Shown here in pieces: positions 1 to 6,628 of a DNA stretch of 6,628 nt; within the stretch, counting starts at the first letter, position 1; the number at the start of each line of letters is the position of its first letter. Made by a program: the position numbers and the translations under genes. Origin of the DNA: an uncultured Porphyromonadaceae bacterium (GTDB taxonomy: Bacteria > Bacteroidota > Bacteroidia > Bacteroidales > Muribaculaceae); contig CAMWZE010000085.1 in NCBI GenBank assembly GCA_947178685.1, forward strand, positions 1 to 6,628, written 5' to 3'. The notes below the pieces were generated by a model. The model saw only the letters and a program-made list of their open reading frames with translations. It ran no database searches and was not told the DNA's origin.

Positions 1-1845
1 GATGGTGGGTTCATCTATAGAACGTCCCCAATAGTTGCCGTCAGACACCTTCTCTGCGAAAAGACGCAGGGAGCAGACTAAGCATCGGTCGACCCAAGGC
101 TTTACCGACTGTTTGTAGAGAGGAGATCCGAAAGTGGCGTTATACCAGCGTGCCGGGGCGGAATCAGATTCTATTTTCTCCGGAAGGAGGAATACCGGTA
201 GGCCGAAAGCGAGGATAAAGAGGAGATAGACCACAATCTTATGGCGCAGAAGGAATGTAATTATGCCGGAATATAAGCGGGTAAGGAATACAGGGAAGCG
301 ACGTAGAGCCCTTCGGCGGCCAACGTAGCGGGAAGAGTCTTTACCCGGCTTATCCGAACCGGATTTCAATGAGGAGCGACGGCGCAGGTTGATGCGCTCT
401 GCGAGTGCGGGCACCAGAAAAAGCGCCACGAGGAGCGACACCGCAAGGTTTACGATTACCACCACCACGAAATCCTTAAGGCTCAGGAGAGTCTTCTCAT
501 CAAGGAAAAACACCACCGACAGGGCACCGATAGTGGTGAGAGTGGCGGCGAGGATAGCCGAGAAAGCCTTGAGATTATGTCGGCGCGTGATATGCTCCGT
601 CATCACGATGAGGTTGTCGATGATAAGATTCAGCGAGATAGTGATTCCGGCCAAGGAATAGAGCTGTATCTCCACATCGAGGAGCCAATAGACTACGAAG
701 GCAACGCCGAGATTCATGGCAAGGCTTATGGTGATGACGAGCAGATAGCGCCAGTTGAGGGTGATGAGAGCTACGAAAACGAGGAGGATGAGCACCGTAA
801 GACCTGTGCGGAAATAGATTTTGTCGAGTTCCTCCGAGATACGTTCCGAAGCATCATAACCGAGAGTGAGCATGAAATTGCGAGGCAGGGCTATTCCGTC
901 AAGACATTCCTTCACTTTACGGCTTAGATCTATCTGGTTGGCATCAGGGGTAGCCGTTATTGAGAGATAGATGGAATTGAGTCCGTTGATGCGGTAATAG
1001 CCCGAAGGGGATGCCTCCACATGACGCAGTGTGGCTATTTTGTCAAGAGTTATGACTTCGCCGCCAATTTCTGCTATTAATATCCGGGAGAGGTCGACGG
1101 GTGATGTGTCAAGGGGAGAGGAGGCAGAGGGAGCGAGTGCTATGCGCATCCATTCAGATTCCGGTCCGGAAGAGGTCTTGACCACGCCGAGGAAGTCGGA
1201 GCCGAGGTGATTGGCCAGTGCGTCGGCAATCTGATTGGGGGAAAGGTTGAGAGCGGCAAGGCTCGCGGCATCATATGTAATGTCCCATTCCATGGGCATC
1301 GCTCCCGAGAGATCAACCTTGGCCACGCCGTTGATACGGCTGAGGGAGGGACGCAGACGAGCCTCGGCATATGCCATGATCTCAGAGGGAGGAAGGTCGG
1401 CATTTACGGTGTAGCTTATGAAAGGGCGTGAGGCATCATCATCTATCTGACGTACACTCACCGAAGGGTAGGAAACATTTTCAGGAAGCTGATCCCACAT
1501 CTGCCTTACGATCATGGAGGTCTCGAAACGGGCTGTGGCGATGGATGTGTTACGGTCGAGTTCAAGGGTGATTGAAGCGGAACCGGAACGCGAGCGCGAC
1601 TTGACCGACTTCACTCTCGACAGGGCGGATTCGAGACGGCTCGTGGCCTCTTGTTCCACTGCGCGGGCCGAGCTGCCCGGCATCGAGAATGACACCGTGA
1701 CAGAGGGAAGCGCCTCAGAGGGGGAGAGACGCACCGGAAGCGAGGGGAGAAGCACAATGCCGAGAAGAGAGATTGCGATAAACATCACAATCACTGAGAA
1801 CGACGATATGCGGCTGAGTCTTATAGTATCGGTGATACGCTTCAT
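1..1845 (-). CDS. Second RND efflux permease (RND2), C-terminal part outside window
   Basis: The reading frame is open from an ATG at 1845 to the left edge: 615 codons with no stop, about 60% of a normal RND permease. I translated it in full. TM1 is about residues 16-35 (FSVIVMFIAISLLGIVLLPS), followed by a porter region 36-335. TM2-TM6 lie in about 343-363, 369-389, 396-416, 430-449 and 456-480; TM7 is about 536-555. The TM4 signature is AGITISLNLIIDNLIVMTEHI with D410 and N411, equivalent to AcrB D407/D408. The porter includes RFETSMIVRQMWDQLPENVSYP, a conserved-looking segment. It differs from RND1: no RP motif before TM1, no Asp after the LPV stretch, a strongly basic TM6-TM7 loop (483-523), and about 45 extra residues after TM7 that include a CxxC pair. 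The start is 28 bases after the outer-membrane-factor stop and is the only plausible one. It may be an alternative permease or a heterotrimer partner of RND1. No frameshift is seen in the visible part. Confidence 0.93.
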   Translation of the reverse strand, partial: MKRITDTIRLSRISSFSVIVMFIAISLLGIVLLPSLPVRLSPSEALPSVTVSFSMPGSSARAVEQEATSRLESALSRVKSVKSRSRSGSASITLELDRNTSIATARFETSMIVRQMWDQLPENVSYPSVSVRQIDDDASRPFISYTVNADLPPSEIMAYAEARLRPSLSRINGVAKVDLSGAMPMEWDITYDAASLAALNLSPNQIADALANHLGSDFLGVVKTSSGPESEWMRIALAPSASSPLDTSPVDLSRILIAEIGGEVITLDKIATLRHVEASPSGYYRINGLNSIYLSITATPDANQIDLSRKVKECLDGIALPRNFMLTLGYDASERISEELDKIYFRTGLTVLILLVFVALITLNWRYLLVITISLAMNLGVAFVVYWLLDVEIQLYSLAGITISLNLIIDNLIVMTEHITRRHNLKAFSAILAATLTTIGALSVVFFLDEKTLLSLKDFVVVVIVNLAVSLLVALFLVPALAERINLRRRSSLKSGSDKPGKDSSRYVGRRRALRRFPVFLTRLYSGIITFLLRHKIVVYLLFILAFGLPVFLLPEKIESDSAPARWYNATFGSPLYKQSVKPWVDRCLVCSLRLFAEKVSDGNYWGRSIDEPTI

Positions 1846-1873
1846 AGGGGTATGAGGTTGACTTGATATATAC
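1846..1873 (-). other. 28-bp intergenic gap, outer-membrane factor to RND2
   Basis: The gap lies between the outer-membrane-factor TAA (1874-1876) and the RND2 ATG (1843-1845). The coding strand begins GTATATATCAAG and ends CATACCCCT. I see no Shine-Dalgarno, hairpin or convincing promoter, so RND2 is most simply read from the same transcript. Confidence 0.7.
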
Positions 1874-3373
1874 TTACCTCACTCCGAGAGAATAGTCGAA
1901 AGATTCAGAGAGGGGGATGTTTTTCTCGAAATCGTAGAGAGTGAGCTTTCGGATCTTATAATAACTGAGCCAATAATTCTGGAGCGAGTTGATGTAGTTG
2001 CGGCTCGCCTCACGTCGGCGGTTAAGCGATAGAGTGAGGCTGTTGATGTCGGCTTTGCCGATCATGAAGCGGAGGCGAGTCTGGTCGTAAGCCTTATCAG
2101 CAAGGTCAACCGCCTCTACGGCGCTCTCCACGAGGTTTTGCTGAGAAGCGAAATCCGATAGGGTGATAGCCACGTCCTGCTCCACAGAAAGCTCCTCCTG
2201 CCGCCCCTCGATGCGCGAGACGTTGAGAGTGTTGCGCGCCATATTGTATTTCCCCTTTCTCACACCCCAGTCGACAAGCGGCACGGATAGCGACACCGAC
2301 ACGAGATCCTGACGTTTGAGGTCGTTATAAGCTCTTCCGAAATTCGGTGCCACCTGATTGAAGCCGATGCTGGCGTTGACACTGGCATTGAATCGCGACT
2401 CCACGAGAGTGCGGTTAACATCACGCTCCGCCTCCAGCACTGCCTGTCGGCGTGCAAGGATAGAGGGATTATTGTCGAGGGCATATTTCAAGGCATCCCC
2501 TTCCGGAATCAGAATGTTGGCCGGCTTCTCAGGGAGCTCCGCATCGATCTCCGTGTCGGTGGGTAGGCCGAGATAAGATGCGAGATCGAATCGGGCGCGT
2601 TTCAGGTCGATTAGTGCGTTTTCGAGCGAGTTGCGGGCATTCACCTTGTCAAGACGCAGGGTGAGGAGATCGGCCTGCGATATGGCGGCGATCGCAAACC
2701 GTCGTTCCCCCACGGTGTAAAGGGTGTCGGCTGATGCGAGATTCTCCATAGCGAGGTTATACTCCGTCTGGGCAAGAGCGAGGGTGAAGAAGCGGCTCAC
2801 CACCTCCTCCGAGACTGTCTCCATGTTGTAGATGAATTCACGTTTCACCTTCTCATAACGCATTGGCTCGATCCGCTTCTCCCATTTGAAGCTGTTGAAT
2901 CCGAGCAGCTCCTGACGGTAGCCGATGCGGAAAGGCACGGTAGAGAACTGATGAGAGGCGAAGGCTCCGAAGTTGCGCAGATATTGCAGATCAGATTCCA
3001 TATAGAGCGAACCTCCGAGGAAGTCGACGTTCTGAGTGGCGGTGAGTCCGGCCGAGGCACTGTAGGTCTGCTGGCTGCGGAACACGTCGATATTCTCCTG
3101 AGAGTCGTAACGCTGGGCGATATATCGGTAATAGCTTGCGGGAGTCACATCGAGCGAGAGGCTCGGTAGCCTCTCGGCCTTAAACGAACGCCACTGCCAA
3201 TAGCCCGAGGCATAAAGATTGCGGTTTTTGAAAGCAGAGAGCGAGGAGTCGTTGGCCACTTCAATAGCTTTGGGCAAGGAGAGGGTGATTCTGTCGCCCC
3301 CGAAAGCCGGGAGCGATAAACAGCCCGAGAGCAGAGCTGCCGAGAGAAATAGAATTATTTTATGGCGTATCAT
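1874..3373 (-). CDS. TolC/OprM-like outer-membrane efflux factor
   Basis: A complete 499-residue protein with two outer-membrane-efflux-protein (OEP) repeats, at about 30-270 and 285-480. Three copies would form the beta-barrel and long alpha-helical tunnel that lets pump substrates leave the cell. The first repeat has the pattern TLSLPKAIEVA and later LTLRLDKVNARNSLENALIDL. The second has SVSLSVPLVDWGVRKGKY (359-376), the typical strand-turn motif, and a long helix ending in RRREASRNYINSLQNYW and YYKIRKLTLYDFEKN (about 452-485). The N-terminus is a signal peptide: a short basic start, a hydrophobic stretch 6-16, then LSGC with Cys18 as a possible lipoprotein cysteine. Cleavage a few residues later, near LPAFGG, is the alternative. 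It starts 23 bases after the RND1 stop and ends 28 bases before the RND2 start, so it probably serves both permeases. The start at 3373 is chosen because it gives a complete signal peptide. Confidence 0.95.
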   Translation of the reverse strand: MIRHKIILFLSAALLSGCLSLPAFGGDRITLSLPKAIEVANDSSLSAFKNRNLYASGYWQWRSFKAERLPSLSLDVTPASYYRYIAQRYDSQENIDVFRSQQTYSASAGLTATQNVDFLGGSLYMESDLQYLRNFGAFASHQFSTVPFRIGYRQELLGFNSFKWEKRIEPMRYEKVKREFIYNMETVSEEVVSRFFTLALAQTEYNLAMENLASADTLYTVGERRFAIAAISQADLLTLRLDKVNARNSLENALIDLKRARFDLASYLGLPTDTEIDAELPEKPANILIPEGDALKYALDNNPSILARRQAVLEAERDVNRTLVESRFNASVNASIGFNQVAPNFGRAYNDLKRQDLVSVSLSVPLVDWGVRKGKYNMARNTLNVSRIEGRQEELSVEQDVAITLSDFASQQNLVESAVEAVDLADKAYDQTRLRFMIGKADINSLTLSLNRRREASRNYINSLQNYWLSYYKIRKLTLYDFEKNIPLSESFDYSLGVR

Positions 3374-3396
3374 GATGAAAATCGTTTAGTATTGAT
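3374..3396 (-). other. 23-bp intergenic gap, RND1 to outer-membrane factor
   Basis: The gap lies between the RND1 TGA (3397-3399) and the outer-membrane-factor ATG (3371-3373). On the coding strand it is A/T-rich (ending ACGATTTTCATC) with no Shine-Dalgarno, no terminator hairpin and no Bacteroidota-type TAnnTTTG promoter element. This supports cotranscription. Confidence 0.7.
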
Positions 3397-6300
3397 TCAG
3401 TCGGCTTCGGCGAGTGACTTATCGGAATTTTTACGGTAGATGAGGAAATAGATGAGAGGGATTATGAATATGCTCACGAGAGTGCCCACAGCCATGGAGC
3501 CTATCATCGCTATCGCGAGGGGACGCTGCAGCTCGCTACCCATGTCGGAGGTGAAGAGCACCGGGAGCATGGCGAAGATGGTGGTGAGCGAGGTCATTAT
3601 GATAGGTCGGAGACGGCGTTGTCCTGCTATGTGTATCGCCTCTATCAGGGGCGTTCCGGCGGCGCGTTCCTCATTGATGGCATCGAGTTTGAGAATAGAG
3701 TCGTTGACCACAATGCCACAAGTGACTATTATGCCGATTGCCGACATCAGATTGAGCGACTCTCCGCAGATCCAAAGGGAGAGCAGGGCAAAAGTGATGT
3801 AGACAGTAATCTCTAAGAGCACCACGAGTGTCTTGGAGAAAATCTCAAACTGTGCACATAGTATGAAATACATCATCACAAGCGAGACAAGCAGGATCAC
3901 CGTCAGCTCCTGCATCATCTTCTTGTTGGAGAAGAGGGAGCCGGTGAAGACCACATCGAGGATTCCCGATCTCTCGGTGGCCTCGCGGGCGGCCGTGATC
4001 ACCTTTTCAGCCTGCTTGGCATCGACATCGAATGTGAGCGGCACAAACTCACCGTCGGCCGCTGCGCGAAGAGTCTTGAAATCGAGAGAGGATGACATGC
4101 TCACGAGAGCTTTCAGCGGAATCTCGGTTTTGGATCCGTCTGAAGCGTTGGCTTTCACGAAGGTGTTGTTCAATATCTCACCAAGAGTGTTACCGGGAGC
4201 CGATATCCTGATGGGAATATATTCTCCATAGGAACGGAGAGTAGTGACGTCAGACCCGCGGAATGCCTCTTTGAGAGTGTTTTCCACATCCGCATAGTTT
4301 ACCCCGTAAAGAAGCAGAAGATCGCGACGCACGGATATGTCGATCTGCTTACGGAGCGGAATCTCCTGGGTAGTGAAGCCCGATGTGCGCATCACATCCT
4401 TACGCAGCGAGTCGACCACCCCCACAATATCGGTCCCCGGTTTCAGGGGACTGACACGGAGTTCGAGCGGCGCTTCAGATGAGGAGAATACCCTCTCAAA
4501 CACATTCTCGGGCGCTGAAAAGTTGAACGTGGCCTCCGGGAAGAGTGTAGACAGAAGGGTAGATACAGAGTCGGCGGCATGGCTCAGCCGGTCGGGCGAA
4601 GCCACACGCAGATATATCTCGGCCTCAGCGGGAGTGAGTCGCTTTTGAGGCAAGAGATAGTCTTGTAGACCGACGGCGGCGGAAGACTCCGTGACGATGT
4701 CACCGAGAGCGGAGGTTATCACTTGCGAGCGACGCAGATTCTCATCGACACTGATATTCTCGTTCCAGTCGATATTCACCATTATCTCGTCAGAGTCGAC
4801 CGCCGGCATTCTTTCAGTGTCGAGCAGGCGGAACAGCGGCCAGGCCGCTAAGACAGTCACAATGACGAAGAGCACGGATAGACGTTTGTGAGCAAACACA
4901 GCGTCTATCCAACTGTCATACCAACGCACCAAAGGTGAGGACTTCGCTTTCACCTCGTCGGATGTTATCTTGTCATCGGATGGTATCTTATCGTCGGATG
5001 GTATCTTGGCAGCTACCTCTTTCCCTTTGTAGAACAGATAATATAACACCGGCAACAGGGTGATACCCACAAGATAGGAGGCGCCCAGTCCGGCAGTGAT
5101 CGCAAAAGCCTGATCAGCGAATATTGCGCCCGCTATACCGCTCATGAAGACAAGAGGCACGAACACCGCCACGGTGGTGAGCGATGAGCTGAGCATAGGG
5201 GTTATCATCTCGTTGGTGCCCTTCACGCAACTCTCATGGAGCGAGCAGCCTTGCATGCGATATTGAGTGATATTTTCCGCCACAATCACCGAGTTGTCTA
5301 TCATCATGCCTATGGCGAGAATAAGGCCGGCGAGTGAGATAATGTTGAGCGACACACCGAAAAGGCGGAACAGCAGAAAAGTGGCGATGACTGCCACGAT
5401 TATAGTGATGCCGATGATGAAAGGGAGTCGGCCGCTGCGCATGAATATAGCGCAGACTATGAAGATCAGAATCAGACCGAGGATAAGATTCTGCTCAAGG
5501 TTGGAGATTGTGAAGTCGAGAAGCTGCGTCTGGCTGCGGCTCTTTGAAAATTTGATGTCGGAATAGGAGGTGGAGAGATTGGCGATCGCATCATCCACAG
5601 CTTTCTCCATAGCCGCCATGCTCTCGGCATCATGCTTGATGAGGGCGAGAGTGACGGCACGCTCGCTGTTGTAGTAAGAATATCCCTCCGGACGCGTCTC
5701 GGAGAGTTCCACCCGGCAAAGGTCGCCGAGGCGATGAAGGCGGCCGTTTTTCAAGAACTGCAGGTTGCGCACATCGTCGGGCGTGCGCAGACGGTTGGAT
5801 ATATGAATATTATATTCATAATAGCCATCGCGCACGGTCATGCTTCCGGGCTCGGAGTTGTTGGTAGATAGCACGTTGCTGATGTCGGAAGATGAGATAC
5901 CTGAAGCGCGTAGCAAATCAGGGTCAGGCGTAACTTTCAGTTGACGGGTAGGGATGCCGGTGACATCCACCATAGCCACCTCCGGGAGCTGTTCGAGCCT
6001 TCGGCGCACCACTGATGATGCTAATTCCGCCATATCCATGAACGAGGCTCCGTTGGCGGGGGTGAGATATAGATATACCACGGGAATATCCGTGGCACTC
6101 GCTTTCACAGCCTTCGGGCGCGTAGTGGAGCGCGGCAGAGAGTTCATGGCGGCATCGATCTTCTCGTTGACCTCGATGAAAGCGAGATCTGTATCCACGC
6201 CATAGTCCATGGTAAGGTTGATCACGGCGGCTCCGTCGCGGGTGTCGCTTTGGATATCGCTGAGTCCGCCCACCTGCATAAGATTGCGTCTGAGGGGGGT

Positions 6301-6492
6301 CACTACAGAATTTTCGAGCTGGCGCACCGACATATTGTCGCCGCTCACCTGCACGGAGATATGGGGAATGGCCACGTCGGGCAGCAGGGATACCGGTAGA
6401 GAAAGAAATGAGACGCACCCGATGATCACCAGGGCAAGAAAAGCCATGATGACGGCGATAGGGCGTTTTATAAGGAAATCAACGTAATTCAT
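3397..6492 (-). CDS. RND efflux permease, inner membrane (AcrB/ACR_tran family), RND1
   Basis: A complete 1031-residue protein, the normal length for an AcrB-type permease (about 1000-1050). It would use the proton gradient to drive substrate from periplasm or inner membrane through an adaptor and outer-membrane duct. The N-terminus is classic: FLIKRPIAVIM, then TM1 (about 11-31) and the LPVSLLPDVAIPHISV start of the first porter domain. TM2-TM6 lie at about 334-350, 357-377, 384-404, 435-455 and 466-487. TM7 is about 538-556, the second porter domain about 560-855, and TM8-TM12 about 862-1018. The TM4 signature is GMMIDNSVIVAEN with D399 and N400, where AcrB has D407 and D408. TM10 has GIVVNDSIL, with N930 where AcrB has K940; such variants are common in RND proteins outside the AcrB core group. 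The conserved RRLRPIIMTSLTTI is at about 959-971. The loop between TM6 and TM7 carries a triple KIPSDD-type repeat (496-513). The start at 6492 gives the expected N-terminus. No heavy-metal signature was noticed, so multidrug or lipid-type export is likelier, substrate unknown. Confidence 0.97.
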   Translation of the reverse strand: MNYVDFLIKRPIAVIMAFLALVIIGCVSFLSLPVSLLPDVAIPHISVQVSGDNMSVRQLENSVVTPLRRNLMQVGGLSDIQSDTRDGAAVINLTMDYGVDTDLAFIEVNEKIDAAMNSLPRSTTRPKAVKASATDIPVVYLYLTPANGASFMDMAELASSVVRRRLEQLPEVAMVDVTGIPTRQLKVTPDPDLLRASGISSSDISNVLSTNNSEPGSMTVRDGYYEYNIHISNRLRTPDDVRNLQFLKNGRLHRLGDLCRVELSETRPEGYSYYNSERAVTLALIKHDAESMAAMEKAVDDAIANLSTSYSDIKFSKSRSQTQLLDFTISNLEQNLILGLILIFIVCAIFMRSGRLPFIIGITIIVAVIATFLLFRLFGVSLNIISLAGLILAIGMMIDNSVIVAENITQYRMQGCSLHESCVKGTNEMITPMLSSSLTTVAVFVPLVFMSGIAGAIFADQAFAITAGLGASYLVGITLLPVLYYLFYKGKEVAAKIPSDDKIPSDDKITSDEVKAKSSPLVRWYDSWIDAVFAHKRLSVLFVIVTVLAAWPLFRLLDTERMPAVDSDEIMVNIDWNENISVDENLRRSQVITSALGDIVTESSAAVGLQDYLLPQKRLTPAEAEIYLRVASPDRLSHAADSVSTLLSTLFPEATFNFSAPENVFERVFSSSEAPLELRVSPLKPGTDIVGVVDSLRKDVMRTSGFTTQEIPLRKQIDISVRRDLLLLYGVNYADVENTLKEAFRGSDVTTLRSYGEYIPIRISAPGNTLGEILNNTFVKANASDGSKTEIPLKALVSMSSSLDFKTLRAAADGEFVPLTFDVDAKQAEKVITAAREATERSGILDVVFTGSLFSNKKMMQELTVILLVSLVMMYFILCAQFEIFSKTLVVLLEITVYITFALLSLWICGESLNLMSAIGIIVTCGIVVNDSILKLDAINEERAAGTPLIEAIHIAGQRRLRPIIMTSLTTIFAMLPVLFTSDMGSELQRPLAIAMIGSMAVGTLVSIFIIPLIYFLIYRKNSDKSLAEAD
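4955..5008 (-). repeat. Three tandem 18-bp units inside RND1, encoding KIPSDD-like repeats
   Basis: Three consecutive 18-bp units (4955-4972, 4973-4990, 4991-5008) differ by only one to three bases from each other. On the coding strand they give KIPSDD, KIPSDD and KITSDE, residues 496-513 of RND1. This is the cytoplasmic loop joining TM6 to TM7, where length is poorly constrained. The unit is a multiple of three, so copy-number change would keep the frame. The near identity suggests recent slippage-type duplication. Confidence 0.93.
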
Positions 6493-6502
6493 AATTCATA
6501 AT
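6490..6502 (-). promoter_or_regulatory. Adaptor stop / RND1 start junction (probable translational coupling)
   Basis: On the coding strand the adaptor ends AAA-TTA-TGA, three bases follow, and RND1 starts ATG AAT TAC. An earlier ATG at 6499-6497 overlaps the adaptor stop but is in a different frame and reaches a stop after six codons (MNYELR), so it is not the RND1 start. There is no purine-rich Shine-Dalgarno; the upstream stretch is A/T-rich (GGTAAAATT), as is usual in Bacteroidota. Coupled re-initiation is an inference from the spacing. Confidence 0.6.
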
Positions 6503-6628
6503 TTTACCGGCGCCTCGTGGGCCAGGTTTTCGCATCCGCTCACTATGACGGCATCGCCCGGATTGAGCCCATCGGTTATTTCATATGAATCAAGATTCTC
6601 CAGACCGGTGGTGACATAGTTCCAGAGG
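6496..6628 (-). CDS. RND pump periplasmic adaptor (membrane fusion protein), C-terminal end only
   Basis: Only the last 43 codons are present, ending at a TGA at 6496-6498; the start lies beyond the right edge of the window. The visible protein runs from LWNYVTTGLEN to HEAPVKL. It contains GLNPGDAVIVSGCENL, which matches the usual end of HlyD/AcrA-type adaptors (GL-x-PGD-x-VVVSG-x-ENL), the membrane-proximal beta domain that contacts the RND permease. The adaptor would sit in the periplasm and bridge the permease to the outer-membrane factor. Its stop lies three bases before the RND1 start, so the two are probably cotranscribed and translationally coupled. Lipoprotein signal, hairpin and lipoyl domains cannot be judged from this fragment. 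The family call rests on this short motif plus the RND permease immediately downstream. Confidence 0.88.
   Translation of the reverse strand, partial: LWNYVTTGLENLDSYEITDGLNPGDAVIVSGCENLAHEAPVKL

Noticed and set aside
389..927. Two overlapping plus-strand open frames (389-661 and 577-927)
   Set aside because: Both are antisense to the transmembrane region of RND2. One is Arg/Ser/Thr-rich and the other Glu/Asp-rich, as expected from reading hydrophobic codons backwards. The minus-strand frame through the same bases is a clear RND permease.
1..1845. Possibility that the left third is a broken or non-coding region
   Set aside because: Direct translation of the minus strand gives 615 uninterrupted codons with TM segments and the RND TM4 motif in the right order; it lacks a stop only because it leaves the window.
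1514..1855. A 113-codon plus-strand open frame overlapping the RND2 start
   Set aside because: It is antisense to the first porter domain of RND2, with highly charged composition and no family resemblance; it is not a divergently transcribed regulator.
3833..4231. A 132-codon open frame on the plus strand opposite RND1
   Set aside because: It is antisense to the second porter domain of RND1, has no recognisable domain or start context, and is explained by codon bias of the real gene.
5924..6418. A 164-codon open frame on the minus strand inside RND1
   Set aside because: It is a shifted frame of RND1 on the same strand. Its translation is Arg/Gly/Ser-rich low-complexity with no recognisable domain, while the RND1 frame gives a perfect first porter domain over the same bases.
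1..6628. Purine-rich plus strand (for example around 1741-1800 and 3541-3600)
   Set aside because: The coding strand is pyrimidine-rich mainly because these are membrane proteins with many Leu, Val, Phe and Ser codons. Spot counts vary from about 50 to 70% purine, so it is not a separate signal.
1..6628. Search for CRISPR arrays, tRNA or rRNA genes, insertion-sequence ends, phage genes or defence genes
   Set aside because: Nearly every base is accounted for by the four efflux genes, and no spaced direct repeats, tRNA-like folds or transposase motifs were seen.

Overview
The window looks like chromosomal DNA from a member of the Bacteroidales (Bacteroidota). Grounds for this are G+C of about 50-55% in spot counts, gene starts without clear Shine-Dalgarno sequences, and the protein types: a TolC-like outer-membrane factor followed by a second, divergent RND permease of a kind I associate with gut Bacteroidales. 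A Muribaculaceae-like host is possible, but the sequence alone cannot fix the family.

All real genes lie on the minus strand and form one tightly packed operon for a tripartite RND efflux pump, read from the right end of the window to the left. In transcription order they are: (1) the last 43 codons of a periplasmic adaptor (membrane fusion protein, HlyD/AcrA type) at 6496-6628, entering from outside; (2) a complete inner-membrane RND permease of 1031 residues (RND1) at 3397-6492; (3) a complete TolC/OprM-like outer-membrane factor of 499 residues at 1874-3373; and (4) a second RND permease (RND2) starting at 1845, open for 615 codons and running off the left end. The gaps are 3, 23 and 28 bases. 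No promoter or terminator is visible between genes, so one transcript starting upstream of the adaptor is the simplest reading.

The first three genes are enough for a full pump spanning both membranes: proton-driven permease, adaptor bridge and outer-membrane exit duct. The fourth gene is the unusual part. It is a second permease placed after the exit duct, so the two permeases may form alternative pumps sharing one adaptor and duct, or a mixed trimer as in MdtBC. The substrate cannot be read from the sequence.

No RNA genes, CRISPR arrays, insertion sequences, phage genes or integration sites were found. The small-scale oddities are an in-frame triple 18-bp repeat in a cytoplasmic loop of RND1, an extra segment with a CxxC motif after TM7 of RND2, an ambiguous lipoprotein signal in the outer-membrane factor, and a repeated start-codon motif at the adaptor/RND1 junction. 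Overall this is a recognisable efflux operon, not an undescribed system.
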